Below, one piece after another: positions 42,297-50,190 of a stretch of 64,000 nt of DNA. The stretch lies in the NCBI GenBank assembly GCA_045538735.1, contig JAZSRY010000013.1, positions 1 through 64,000 of the forward strand, in the 5' to 3' direction. How positions within the stretch are numbered: the stretch's first letter is position 1; each line of letters starts with the position of its first letter. This DNA comes from SIG459 sp045538735. GTDB taxonomy: Bacteria; Bacillota; Clostridia; Oscillospirales; Oscillospiraceae. Both the position numbers and the translations under genes were made by a program. The notes beneath the pieces are model-generated. The model did no database searches and had not been told where the DNA came from. It was given only the letters and a program-made list of their open reading frames with translations.

Positions 42297-43322
42297 TTAG
42301 AACTGTTCCAGGAAACGGACATCGTTTTCGAAGATGAGACGGAGGTCGGCAATCTTGAAGCGGCGCATTGCGGTGCGCTCAAGACCGATACCAAATGCCC
42401 ATCCGGAATATACGTTGGGGTCAATGCCTGCCATCTCAAGAACGCGGGGGTGAATCATACCTGCGCCGAGAAGCTCAATCCAGCCTTCGCCCTTGCAGGT
42501 GGGGCAGCCAATACCGCCGCACTTATGGCACTGAACGTCCATCTCGCAACTGGGCTCGGTGAAGGGGAAGTGGTGAGGACGGAAACGGGTCTTGGTGCCC
42601 TTGCCGTAAAGCTGCTCAACAACGGTGTTGAGAGTGCCTTTAAGGTCGGCCATGGTGATACCCTTATCGATTGCCATGCCTTCGATCTGGTGGAACATGG
42701 GGGAGTGGGTTGCGTCAACCTCGTCCTTGCGGTAAACGCGGCCGGGAGCGATGATGCGGATGGGCAGCTCCATGGTGTCCATAGCGCGGACCTGCATGGG
42801 AGAGGTCTGGCTGCGGAGCATTACGCGGCTGTCCTCGTCGAAATAGAAGGTGTCGGACCAGTCGCGGGAGGGGTGACCCTCTTCGGCGTTGAGTCGGTCA
42901 AAGTTCAGCTCAGCAAGCTCAACCTCGGGACCGTCGAGAATGGTAAAGCCCATACCGATGAAGATTTCCTTGATTTCGTCAAGAGCGGTGTACATGGGGT
43001 GACGGTGACCCATCTCCTGCTTTTTGCCGGGAATGGTAACGTCAATAGCTTCCTCTGCAAGGCGCTTTTCAAGCATGAGAGCGCTGACTGCGCTCTTGCG
43101 CTCTTCGAGGCTTGCTTCAACAGCGTTTCTGACCTCGTTTGCAAGCTGACCCATAACGGGGCGCTCTTCGGCGGAGAGCTTGCCCATCTGCTTCAAAATA
43201 GCGGTGAGCTCACCTTTTTTGCCCAGATACTTGATGCGCAGGGCTTCCAGTTCCTCGCCGGTCTGTGCTTCGGCAATGGCGGAAAGGGAGCTTTCGCGCA
43301 AAAGCTTCAACTGTTCTTTCAT
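42297..43322 (-). CDS. pheS: phenylalanyl-tRNA synthetase alpha subunit
   Basis: A 341-residue class II aminoacyl-tRNA synthetase subunit that charges tRNA-Phe. An N-terminal coiled coil (1-85) precedes the catalytic core. Motif blocks include HPMYTALDEIKEIFIGMGF near 117, DTFYFDEDSRVMLRSQTSPMQVRAM, PGRVYRKDEVDATHSPMFHQIEG, and the final GWAFGIGLERTAMRRF motif 3. AAGGAG lies 9 nt before ATG. Expression is under the T-box leader upstream. Confidence 0.97.
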   Translation of the reverse strand: MKEQLKLLRESSLSAIAEAQTGEELEALRIKYLGKKGELTAILKQMGKLSAEERPVMGQLANEVRNAVEASLEERKSAVSALMLEKRLAEEAIDVTIPGKKQEMGHRHPMYTALDEIKEIFIGMGFTILDGPEVELAELNFDRLNAEEGHPSRDWSDTFYFDEDSRVMLRSQTSPMQVRAMDTMELPIRIIAPGRVYRKDEVDATHSPMFHQIEGMAIDKGITMADLKGTLNTVVEQLYGKGTKTRFRPHHFPFTEPSCEMDVQCHKCGGIGCPTCKGEGWIELLGAGMIHPRVLEMAGIDPNVYSGWAFGIGLERTAMRRFKIADLRLIFENDVRFLEQF

Positions 43323-43354
43323 TTCAGGTCTCCTTATATGAAATAAATTTTTTA

Positions 43355-43600
43355 AAAATAAAAAATGCTCTCATCCCTCATCTGGGACGAAAGCACAAAA
43401 CTTCCGCGGTACCACCCGCATTTGCCGCCAATATTGCGGCACACTTTTCGGCGCTGTAACGGGCGCGCTTACCGCCGGGGATTAGCCGGAGCTCACGGGC
43501 GAACCAAGCGGACTTTTTCGCAGGGCGCTTTCAGCCTTCGGCAGCCCCTCTCTGGTGAGAAAAGTTTTCGCTATTTTCCCGGTCATAGCTTTTCACAACT
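43355..43600 (-). promoter_or_regulatory. T-box riboswitch (tRNA-Phe-sensing) leader of pheST
   Basis: Minus-strand leader of about 245 nt. The T-box core GGGTGGTACCGCGG (43404-43417) that pairs with the tRNA acceptor end is clear. It is followed by a terminator with stem TGCTTTCGTCCC / GGGATGAGAGCA (43366-43395) and a T6 run. Stem I features AGAGAGG and GCTGAAAGCGCC are seen 5' of it. A UUC triplet at 43501-43503 is a candidate Phe specifier, but I could not confirm it by folding. Uncharged tRNA should promote read-through into pheS. This accounts for most of the 380-bp gap between pheS and nnr. Confidence 0.9.
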
Positions 43601-43605
43601 CCGCT

Positions 43606-43634
43606 ATTATATCCCGCGAAGACGAAGATTTCAA
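43606..43634 (-). promoter_or_regulatory. SigA-type promoter of the pheST T-box transcript
   Basis: Minus strand TTGAAA and TATAAT with a 17-nt spacer. Its -35 box lies only 8 nt from the -35 box of the divergent nnr promoter. Confidence 0.8.
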
Positions 43635-43642
43635 GAACAAAT

Positions 43643-43671
43643 TTGACATATTTTTAGGGAAATAATATAAT
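43643..43671 (+). promoter_or_regulatory. SigA-type promoter of nnr
   Basis: TTGACA at 43643 and TATAAT at 43666 with an exact 17-nt spacer, about 32 nt before the chosen nnr start. Confidence 0.85.
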
Positions 43672-43702
43672 ATTTCAAAATTATGTGCGGGAGTTGAGAG
43701 TT

Positions 43703-45286
43703 ATGTATCTTTCCAATTCCGAAAATATGAAAAAAGCAGATAATAAGGCCATATTTGACCGGGGAATTAACTCCCTTGCTCTTATGGAAAAGGCGGCTTC
43801 CTTTCTTGCGGAGAGGGCTTATTCCTATCTTGAAGAGGGGAAAAGCGCCTTCGTTTTCTGCGGCAGCGGAAATAACGGAGGTGACGGAGTTGCCGCCGCC
43901 CGCTTCCTTATGGAAAAGGGAGTAAGTGTGAGAGCTGTCCTTACAGGCAGCAGAGAGAAGCTCACGGCGGATACCTCCGAAATGCTGCGCAGACTTGAGA
44001 ATATAGGCGGCTGTCTTGAAGATTTTGAGCCTGACGCTGAATTTTCCGCAGCTCTTTCCAAGGCAGGCGTAATAATAGACGCGATGTTCGGCATAGGCCT
44101 CAATAAGCCTCTTCGCGGCAAAGCCCTTGAGGCGGTTAAGATGATAAATGCAAGCGCTGCAGCCGTTGTAAGCGCCGACATAGCCAGCGGAATTGAAGCG
44201 GATACGGGAAATATTCTGGGTGCTGCCGTTATGGCGGAGGAGACCGTCACATTCTCACTGGCAAAGCCCGGACACTTTGCCGAACCGGGAAATGTTTACA
44301 CGGGAAAGCTTACCGTTGTGGATATAGGCATACCCGAAGACCTTGTAAATGAAGCGAAGATTTCCGTTAAGGCGCTATCCGACAGAGAGGTGTTTCTTCC
44401 TAAAAGAAACCCCCTCAGCCATAAGGGAGATTTCGGCAAAGTTTTAATTCTTGGAGGCAGCAGCGAGTATTGCGGAGCGCCCAATATGTGCTCCAATGCT
44501 GCGGTGAGAAGCGGAGCGGGGCTTGTATATCTTGGCGTACCCTCAACGATCCACCAAATATGCGCGGTGAAAAACACCGAGGCAATGCCTATTCCCTTGC
44601 CCTGCAACGGAGATGGAAGGTTTTCTTCCGAAGCCTTTGAAGAAGTCAATGTAAGACTTGATATGTGCTCTGTCTGCGTTATAGGTCCCGGTATGGGCAG
44701 AAGCGTAGGCACTGCCGCTTTGGTAGAGAAAATTTTGAAAAGCTTTGAAGGCACGGTTGTTGCCGATGCAGATGCCCTTTGGGCAATTTCCCGGGATAAG
44801 AGTCTTCTTAAAGAAACAAAGGCAAAGGTAGTTCTCACCCCACATGGCGGAGAGGCAAAAATGCTGGGCATAGACTATAATGAAAACCGCATTGCCGCTG
44901 CTAAAAGCTTTGCGGAAGAATATGGCTGCACTCTCGTACTGAAAGGTCATCGCACGCTTGCGGCATTCCCCGATGGGGAGGTATGCATTTCCACCCACGG
45001 CAATGCGGGAATGGCAAAAGGCGGCAGCGGAGATGTCCTTGCGGGAATTTTGGGTGCTATGCTTGGACAGTTTGAGCATAAGATGGCTGTGGAAGTCTCC
45101 CTTTATCTCCACGGCCTTGCAGGTGACATTGCCTGCGAAAAAATGGGAGAGTATGCAATGACTGCATCGGACATAATTGCATCTTTGCCCGATGCCCAGA
45201 AACTCATAATAAGGCAGGAAAAATATGAAACGCTTCGTTGTGCCTGCACTTATGATAATGGCTCTGCTTCTCGGTGGCTGCAGTAA
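43703..45286 (+). CDS. nnr: bifunctional NAD(P)H-hydrate epimerase / ADP-dependent NAD(P)HX dehydratase
   Basis: About 527 residues in two domains. The epimerase (1-205) has CGSGNNGGDG near 54 and ADIASGIEADTG near 160. The dehydratase (about 220-500) has KVLILGGSSEYCGAPNM, VIGPGMG, LTPHGGEAKML, VLKGHRT and NAGMAKGGSGDVLAGI. Together they repair hydrated NADH/NADPH. I use ATG at 43703; a GTG six codons earlier is in frame but less well placed. The protein runs about 25 residues past the usual end, and its last 62 nt overlap the start of the following lipoprotein gene. This may reflect a lost stop codon. Confidence 0.93.
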   Translation: MYLSNSENMKKADNKAIFDRGINSLALMEKAASFLAERAYSYLEEGKSAFVFCGSGNNGGDGVAAARFLMEKGVSVRAVLTGSREKLTADTSEMLRRLENIGGCLEDFEPDAEFSAALSKAGVIIDAMFGIGLNKPLRGKALEAVKMINASAAAVVSADIASGIEADTGNILGAAVMAEETVTFSLAKPGHFAEPGNVYTGKLTVVDIGIPEDLVNEAKISVKALSDREVFLPKRNPLSHKGDFGKVLILGGSSEYCGAPNMCSNAAVRSGAGLVYLGVPSTIHQICAVKNTEAMPIPLPCNGDGRFSSEAFEEVNVRLDMCSVCVIGPGMGRSVGTAALVEKILKSFEGTVVADADALWAISRDKSLLKETKAKVVLTPHGGEAKMLGIDYNENRIAAAKSFAEEYGCTLVLKGHRTLAAFPDGEVCISTHGNAGMAKGGSGDVLAGILGAMLGQFEHKMAVEVSLYLHGLAGDIACEKMGEYAMTASDIIASLPDAQKLIIRQEKYETLRCACTYDNGSASRWLQ

Positions 45287-45791
45287 AGGCGGCCTTGAAA
45301 AGAGCTTTGAGGAAGAGCGGATAAAATGGACTCAGGCCAAGGCGCTATCCTTCACTGCCGAAATTGTTGCAGAACTTGGTGACAGCAGCTTTGAATGCAC
45401 CCTGCAGTGCTCCCGTGAGGAGGAGAAAATAGTGCTTGAAGTTCTGCAGCCGGAAAATATAGCCGGCATAAAGGCGATATTAAATGAGGACAGCGCACAG
45501 ATAGAGTATGAGGGTATTATTCTTGCCGTAGAGGATGCTTCCATGGGAGAGATATCTCCTGTGTCGGCAGCGGCAAAGATGATGAAGGCCCTGACCCAAT
45601 CTACCCTTACGCAGATATGGACGGAGAAGGCTCAGGAGCGGGAATTGATTGTGGCTGAGCTTTATATTTCGGAAAGGGAATATGTGCGGCTATGGTTTTT
45701 GAAAGAAAACTTCAGTTTAATTCACGCAGAACTTGTATCTGATGGGCAGTGTGTGGTAAAATGTGATGTTGAAAGCTTTACTAAGGAATGA
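45225..45791 (+). CDS. small lipoprotein of unknown function
   Basis: A 188-residue secreted protein. The signal peptide ends at the lipobox LLGGC, with cysteine at 19. The mature region (about 25-185) alternates beta strands such as ALSFTAEIVAEL and SFECTLQCSREE, in the manner of LolA/LppX-like or outer-surface sensors, but I cannot assign it. It begins within nnr in another frame, overlapping by 62 nt, with AGGCAGGAAAAAT as ribosome site. alr starts 8 nt after its stop. Confidence 0.8.
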   Translation: MKRFVVPALMIMALLLGGCSKGGLEKSFEEERIKWTQAKALSFTAEIVAELGDSSFECTLQCSREEEKIVLEVLQPENIAGIKAILNEDSAQIEYEGIILAVEDASMGEISPVSAAAKMMKALTQSTLTQIWTEKAQERELIVAELYISEREYVRLWFLKENFSLIHAELVSDGQCVVKCDVESFTKE

Positions 45792-45798
45792 TAGAGAT

Positions 45799-46917
45799 AT
45801 GACTTTGGAAAAAAGCCGCACATGGGCGGAAATAAGTCTTGAAAATATTAAGCATAATGTTCGTGAAATACGCAAAACCCTCCCTGAGGGAACGCGTTTT
45901 CTCGGCGTTGTAAAGGCAGATGGCTATGGCCACGGAGCGGTTGCTGCCTCGAAGGCGATAGTTGAAGCGGGCGGCGACAGCCTTGCCGTTGCCTGCATTG
46001 CCGAGGCAGCCATGCTAAGGGAAGCGGGGGTTGAGGTGCCCATACTCATTCTTGGTCTCACTCCTCCCGAGTTTGCTGCGGAGCTCAGCGGTCTTGATAT
46101 AACCCAGACTGTCTCATCACTTGAGTACGCAAAAGCCCTTTCCCGCAATCTGGAAAAGCCCCTCCGCTGCCACCTTAAGCTGGACAGCGGTATGAACAGG
46201 ACAGGCTTTTCTTGCAGAGAAGAAAACATCCCCAATATACTTGAAGCCCTTTCTCAGCCCAATCTGGAGTTTTCGGGTGTGTTTACCCACTTCGCAGTCT
46301 CCGATGAACCTGATAATGACTTTACCATAACACAGTTTAATAGATTTATGTCAACTGTTGAGGAGATTGAGAAAGCTTGGGGTAAGCGCTTCGAAACAAA
46401 GCACTGTGCAAACTCCGGCGCTGTCATCAATTTCAGGGAGTATGCTCTGGATATGGTTCGTCCCGGTATTATGAGCTACGGAATGTATCCCGCCGCAGAG
46501 ACAGGTGGCATTGAGCTTCGTCCCGCCATGAGCCTGAAAAGCCGGGTATATGCTGTGAAGACACTCTATCCCGGTGACAGTGTCAGCTATGGACGCAGCT
46601 TTGTTGCCGATAAGACTATGAAGATTGCCGTTGTTCCCGTAGGTTATGCGGACGGTCTTAACCGCTGCCTCAGCGGAAAGCTTGATGTGCTTATCCGCGG
46701 AAGTCGCTGTAAGCAGATCGGACGCATTTGCATGGACATGTGCATGGTTGACATAACTCATCTTGATGAGTGCAGGGTGAATGATGTTGTCACCATTATC
46801 GGCGCAGACGGAGACGAATATATCAGTGCCGATGAGCTTGCCGAAAAGCAGGGCAGCATTAACTATGAGGTCACCTGCGATGTAGCTCCAAGAGTTCCCC
46901 GGGTTTACGAAAACTGA
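45799..46917 (+). CDS. alr: alanine racemase
   Basis: About 372 residues. A PLP enzyme that makes D-alanine for the cell wall. The N-terminal barrel has the PLP lysine in VVKADGYGHG near 36. DSGMNRTGF near 130, HCANSGAV near 200 and RPGIMSYGMYP near 220 follow. The C-terminal beta domain holds the catalytic tyrosine in VSYGRSF and GRICMDMCMVD near 310. I use the ATG at 45799 just after the lipoprotein stop. A MazF-like gene follows, as in the Bacillus alr-ndoAI-ndoA order but without an antitoxin gene. Confidence 0.95.
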   Translation: MTLEKSRTWAEISLENIKHNVREIRKTLPEGTRFLGVVKADGYGHGAVAASKAIVEAGGDSLAVACIAEAAMLREAGVEVPILILGLTPPEFAAELSGLDITQTVSSLEYAKALSRNLEKPLRCHLKLDSGMNRTGFSCREENIPNILEALSQPNLEFSGVFTHFAVSDEPDNDFTITQFNRFMSTVEEIEKAWGKRFETKHCANSGAVINFREYALDMVRPGIMSYGMYPAAETGGIELRPAMSLKSRVYAVKTLYPGDSVSYGRSFVADKTMKIAVVPVGYADGLNRCLSGKLDVLIRGSRCKQIGRICMDMCMVDITHLDECRVNDVVTIIGADGDEYISADELAEKQGSINYEVTCDVAPRVPRVYEN

Positions 46918-47009
46918 GCATGTATATTTTTTCCGCGTTTGAGGGAGAATGATAGCAAGTCCCTACATAAAATGTATTGGGCGACTATCCTTCATCGGAG
47001 TGTGAACAC

Positions 47010-47354
47010 ATGAGCATGGTCAAACGAGGAGATATATACTATGCGGATCTCAGCCCTGTTGTCGGCAGTGAGCAGGGAGGAATGAGGCCGGTGCTGATAG
47101 TGCAGAACGATACAGGAAACAGGCACTCGCCAACGGTGATAGCCGCCGCCATAACCAGCCAGATGGGCAAGGCGAAACTGCCCACTCATATCGAGCTTTC
47201 TGCCCAGAGCTACGGATTATCCCGTGACAGTGTTATTCTTCTGGAGCAGATACGCACTATTGACAAATCCCGGCTTCGCGAACGCATGGGAAAACTTGAT
47301 AATGACACTATGACTAAGGTTGATAATGCAATTGCCGTCAGCTTTGGTCTCTAA
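47010..47354 (+). CDS. MazF/PemK-family endoribonuclease (EndoA-like), no adjacent antitoxin
   Basis: A 114-residue protein of the PemK/MazF fold: VKRGDIYYADLSPVVGSEQGGMRPVLIVQND at the start, IAAAITSQ, LPTHIELSA, and DSVILLEQIRTIDKSRL. MazF proteins cut mRNA at short sites and normally are held by MazE. Here only 92 nt separate it from alr, too little for a MazE of 75-95 residues. I use ATG at 47010 rather than an in-frame TTG 11 codons earlier. A palindromic repeat element begins directly after its stop codon. Confidence 0.9.
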   Translation: MSMVKRGDIYYADLSPVVGSEQGGMRPVLIVQNDTGNRHSPTVIAAAITSQMGKAKLPTHIELSAQSYGLSRDSVILLEQIRTIDKSRLRERMGKLDNDTMTKVDNAIAVSFGL

Positions 47355-47623
47355 GCCTGGCAGACATAGTCCGAACCCGTTTTTGAGGGCATACCCGTCG
47401 GCATTGCTGCGTTGTCGGCTTTTGATGGGCGAAAGCTCATCCGCAAGCCGCCGCCTTGCACTATCCTAGTGTATGACCTCAAAAATCTTCGACTCCCCGG
47501 GTGCGGATTTTTGTGTCAGGCAAAATTGAATTATGCAGGTGGGCTGTCGCCCACCAAAGAATGAAATGAAGTCTGGCGCTAAAATCCGCCTCGCGGAGCG
47601 TGTTCGGATTATATCTGTCAGGC
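47355..47623. repeat. 269-bp palindromic repeat element (MITE-like) after the mazF-like gene
   Basis: Ends are imperfect inverted repeats: GCCTGGCAGACATAGTCCGAAC (47355-47376) and the complement of GTTCGGATTATATCTGTCAGGC (47602-47623), 18 of 22 matching. A third copy of this end occurs near 47500-47521. Inside, TTTTTGAGGGCATAC (47380-47394) pairs with GTATGACCTCAAAAA (47471-47485) with 14 of 15 matches, giving a long hairpin over 47355-47521. Small hairpins include GGTGGGC/GCCCACC (47539-47555). No open reading frame or target duplication is evident. It fills most of the gap before 47678 and starts one base after the mazF stop. Confidence 0.7.
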
Positions 47624-47677
47624 TAGCCAAAGAGAAAAGGCTTCGGGGAATCCCGGAGCCACCCCACGGAGGTACAT

Positions 47678-48151
47678 ATGAACAAAAAAAGAATTCTTGT
47701 AATTGTCCTTTGCGCAGTGCTGGCTCTTGCTCTGGGCTTCAGCGTTTTTGCAGCAACAAGCTATGGCGGCGAGGATGATCCCCTTATTACCAAAAGCTAT
47801 CTGACCCAGATTCTTTTGCCCCAGCTTCAGGAGGATTTCCGTGAGGAGCTTGATGCTGCCCTTGCGGATATAGAGAAGGACGGAAGCGGAGAATTTACTG
47901 TTATTACCCTTTCCAAGGGACAGACGGTTAAATGCGGCGTAGGCTGCGAGATAATGCTTCGCATCGGCTCTGCGGAGGCTTATGAGGAGAGCGCTCCCGC
48001 AATGGTAAACACCACCACCGCCGAATCTATTTTTAAGGGTTATAAGCTGGAGGTTAATAATCTCTATCTCGTAACCATTGAGGGCAACGGCTTCAAGGCC
48101 ACGAGCAACAATACCAAAGTTCTCATTAAAGGCGATTATACCATCGGCTGA
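47678..48151 (+). CDS. exported protein of unknown function
   Basis: A 157-residue protein with a signal peptide (MNKKRILVIVLCAVLALALGFSVFA) and no lipobox. The mature part starts with a helical stretch (about 38-65), then a beta-rich domain with KCGVGCEIMLRIGSA near 95 and EGNGFKATSNNTKVLIKGDYTIG at the end. The conserved end resembles small exported Clostridia proteins of unknown role. Codon use suggests good expression. GGAGG lies 7 nt before ATG. It follows a repeat element and ends in a terminator. Confidence 0.75.
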   Translation: MNKKRILVIVLCAVLALALGFSVFAATSYGGEDDPLITKSYLTQILLPQLQEDFREELDAALADIEKDGSGEFTVITLSKGQTVKCGVGCEIMLRIGSAEAYEESAPAMVNTTTAESIFKGYKLEVNNLYLVTIEGNGFKATSNNTKVLIKGDYTIG

Positions 48152-48167
48152 ATTATGCATAATCAAA

Positions 48168-48203
48168 ATACCCTGCTCATATAATCGGGCAGGGTATTTT
48201 TGT
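48168..48203 (+). terminator. Terminator after the exported protein gene
   Basis: Stem ATACCCTGC / GCAGGGTAT with a 12-nt loop and a T-run. Confidence 0.85.
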
Positions 48204-48221
48204 TTTACAGGAGGTTTAGTA

Positions 48222-48764
48222 ATGGAAGGAACTTATCCAATTATAATTCGCGGAGAAAACTGCGGTGAGCTTTGTGTAAGCAGAGAGGGGGCTTATACCC
48301 GCTTTCTTGCCAGGTGTCCTCTTCGGGCAGAGGTTATTCGCCTTTGTGTTTACGGAGAGGGAAAGGAGGGCTATCTGGGAGTGCCCCTTCCCAAGGGGGA
48401 AGAGCTTGTACTGGATAAAAGGCTGAGCCCCTCTTCAATGAAGCTCTTTCCCGAAAAAATAGAAGGCTGCACCCTGGCGGGAGAGGTGTTCCTGAATAAA
48501 GAGCCTGAAAAAAGGGAGGAAGAACCTAAATCCGAAGCCGTGGAGTTCGAGGACTGTGAAAAGAAGGACGAAGAAGAAAAGCCAACGCTGTGGTATGCAA
48601 CTACGGACGGTGCTTTGGTGAGCAAGGACGGAGAGGTGGAAATGGTAGCGCTGCCTCCGGAGGACGAGAGAGTGCCGAAGGATTTTCCCGGTCAACCGAG
48701 AGTAATAGAGGGCAAAGAATATTTAGTTTACATAACAAGAGAAATGAGAGACCCAAATGATTGA
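48222..48764 (+). CDS. uncharacterised soluble protein with acidic linker
   Basis: A 180-residue protein. The N-terminal 85 residues form a compact beta-rich domain with SREGAYTRFLARC and RLCVYGEGKEGYLGVPLP, a pattern I associate with unnamed Oscillospiraceae proteins. A Glu/Lys-rich linker (about 88-122) and a short C-terminal region follow. No membrane segment or signal peptide is seen, so it is cytosolic. AGGAGG lies 8 nt before ATG. No function is proposed. The pdp promoter overlaps its stop codon. Confidence 0.75.
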   Translation: MEGTYPIIIRGENCGELCVSREGAYTRFLARCPLRAEVIRLCVYGEGKEGYLGVPLPKGEELVLDKRLSPSSMKLFPEKIEGCTLAGEVFLNKEPEKREEEPKSEAVEFEDCEKKDEEEKPTLWYATTDGALVSKDGEVEMVALPPEDERVPKDFPGQPRVIEGKEYLVYITREMRDPND

Positions 48765-48789
48765 CAAGGGGAATAGGGCATAATATAAT
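48761..48789 (+). promoter_or_regulatory. SigA-type promoter of pdp
   Basis: TTGACA at 48761 (overlapping the stop of the preceding gene) and TATAAT at 48784 with a 17-nt spacer; 38 nt before the start codon. Confidence 0.88.
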
Positions 48790-48827
48790 TAGAACAATAA
48801 AACTAAGGAAAAAGGCGGGCGAGCAGT

Positions 48828-50132
48828 ATGCTGATGACCGAACTTATTACCAAAAAGCGTGACGGCGGTGTGCTTAATAAGGAAGAGATAGACTTTATGA
48901 TAGAGGGATATACCCGTGGAGATATTCCCGACTATCAGATGTCTGCCATGCTGATGGCCATGTATTTCCGCGGTCTCGACAAGGAAGAGACCGTTAATCT
49001 CACTATGGCAATGATGCATTCCGGCGATACCATAGATCTTTCCGCTATTTCCGGTGTGAAAGCCGATAAACATTCCACAGGCGGCGTTGGAGACAAGACC
49101 AGTCTTGTTCTCTGCCCTATGGTTGCCGCCCAGGGTGTTAAGATGGCAAAGATGAGCGGACGCGGTCTGGGCCATACGGGCGGAACAATCGATAAGCTTG
49201 AATCCTTCCCCGGCTTCAGCTGCGACCTCAGCTCGGAAAAGTTTTTTGATAATGTCAACAACGTCGGTTTCGCCATTGCAGCCCAGACCGCGGATGTTGT
49301 CCCTGCCGATAAAAAGCTCTATGCCCTCCGCGATGTAACGAGCACAGTTGCTGTCCGCGGACTTATTGTCAGCTCCATTATGTCCAAAAAGCTGGCTGCA
49401 GGCGCTGATATTATCATCCTTGATGTAAAGGTTGGCAGCGGAGGCTTTATGAAGACCGTCGAGGATGCCCGTCTTTTGGCAGGTGAAATGGTTGAAGTGG
49501 GCAAGGCGGCAGGCAGAAAAACCGTTGCCGTTATGACGGATATGGATTCTCCTCTTGGCTGCTGCGTGGGAAACGCTCTCGAAGTGAAGGAGGCAATATC
49601 CGCCCTTAAGGGCGAGACTAAGGGCGACCTTGTTGAGCTTTGCCTTACCATAGGTGCAAACATACTCCTTGAAGGCGGCATTGCCGAAACCGAGGAACAG
49701 GCAAGAGCAATGCTTCAGGCCTCTATCGATGACGGAAGAGCCCTGAAAAAGCTTGCCGAATTTGTTGAAGCTCAGGGCGGTGACAGCGCCGCAGTTTATG
49801 ATACGAGCCTGCTGCCCGAAGCACCCATAAAGTATGAAGCCCTCAGCTCCTGCAGTGGCTATGTCAAGAGCATGCAGGCCGACGGAATAGGCCTTGTCAG
49901 CCTCCATCTGGGCGGCGGCAGAGTCACCAAGGAGAGCAAAATCGACCTTGGTGTGGGACTTATTCTCCATAAGAAAACCGGTGACTATGTCTCCGAGGGT
50001 GAGAGCCTTGCAACCATCCATGCATCAAGTATGGAAAAAGCCCTTGCCGCAGCGGAAATGCTCCGCGCCTGCTATGAATTCAGCAGCGAAAAAGGCGAGG
50101 ACAGCCCCTTTATCAAGGGCATAGTTAGATGA
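48828..50132 (+). CDS. pdp: pyrimidine-nucleoside / thymidine phosphorylase
   Basis: A 434-residue enzyme that splits pyrimidine nucleosides with phosphate. Signatures: ITKKRDGGVLNKEEIDFMI at the start, DKHSTGGVGDKTSL near 80 for phosphate binding, SGRGLGHTGGTIDKLESFPG near 110, DVKVGSGGFMKT near 200 and the C-terminal domain from about 340. Length and motifs fit the Bacillus type, which accepts both uridine and thymidine; the preference is inferred. It has its own promoter and terminator. Confidence 0.95.
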   Translation: MLMTELITKKRDGGVLNKEEIDFMIEGYTRGDIPDYQMSAMLMAMYFRGLDKEETVNLTMAMMHSGDTIDLSAISGVKADKHSTGGVGDKTSLVLCPMVAAQGVKMAKMSGRGLGHTGGTIDKLESFPGFSCDLSSEKFFDNVNNVGFAIAAQTADVVPADKKLYALRDVTSTVAVRGLIVSSIMSKKLAAGADIIILDVKVGSGGFMKTVEDARLLAGEMVEVGKAAGRKTVAVMTDMDSPLGCCVGNALEVKEAISALKGETKGDLVELCLTIGANILLEGGIAETEEQARAMLQASIDDGRALKKLAEFVEAQGGDSAAVYDTSLLPEAPIKYEALSSCSGYVKSMQADGIGLVSLHLGGGRVTKESKIDLGVGLILHKKTGDYVSEGESLATIHASSMEKALAAAEMLRACYEFSSEKGEDSPFIKGIVR

Positions 50133-50148
50133 TTATGTAAACTTATTA

Positions 50149-50177
50149 AAAACCCGCCGGTATACCCGGCGGGTTTT
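50149..50177. terminator. Terminator after pdp
   Basis: Stem AACCCGCCGG / CCGGCGGGTT around TATAC with T-run; it lies between convergent genes. Confidence 0.9.
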
Positions 50178-50190
50178 TAATTGATAAATT

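Noticed and set aside
43501..43520. GGTTCG-like stretch as a tRNA T-arm
   Set aside because: It belongs to the T-box leader; no acceptor stem or anticodon arm can be drawn around it. No other tRNA-like sequence was seen in the window.
46950..47006. 18-codon frame before the mazF-like gene as a mini-antitoxin
   Set aside because: It has a fair ribosome site but is far shorter than any MazE and shows no likeness to one.
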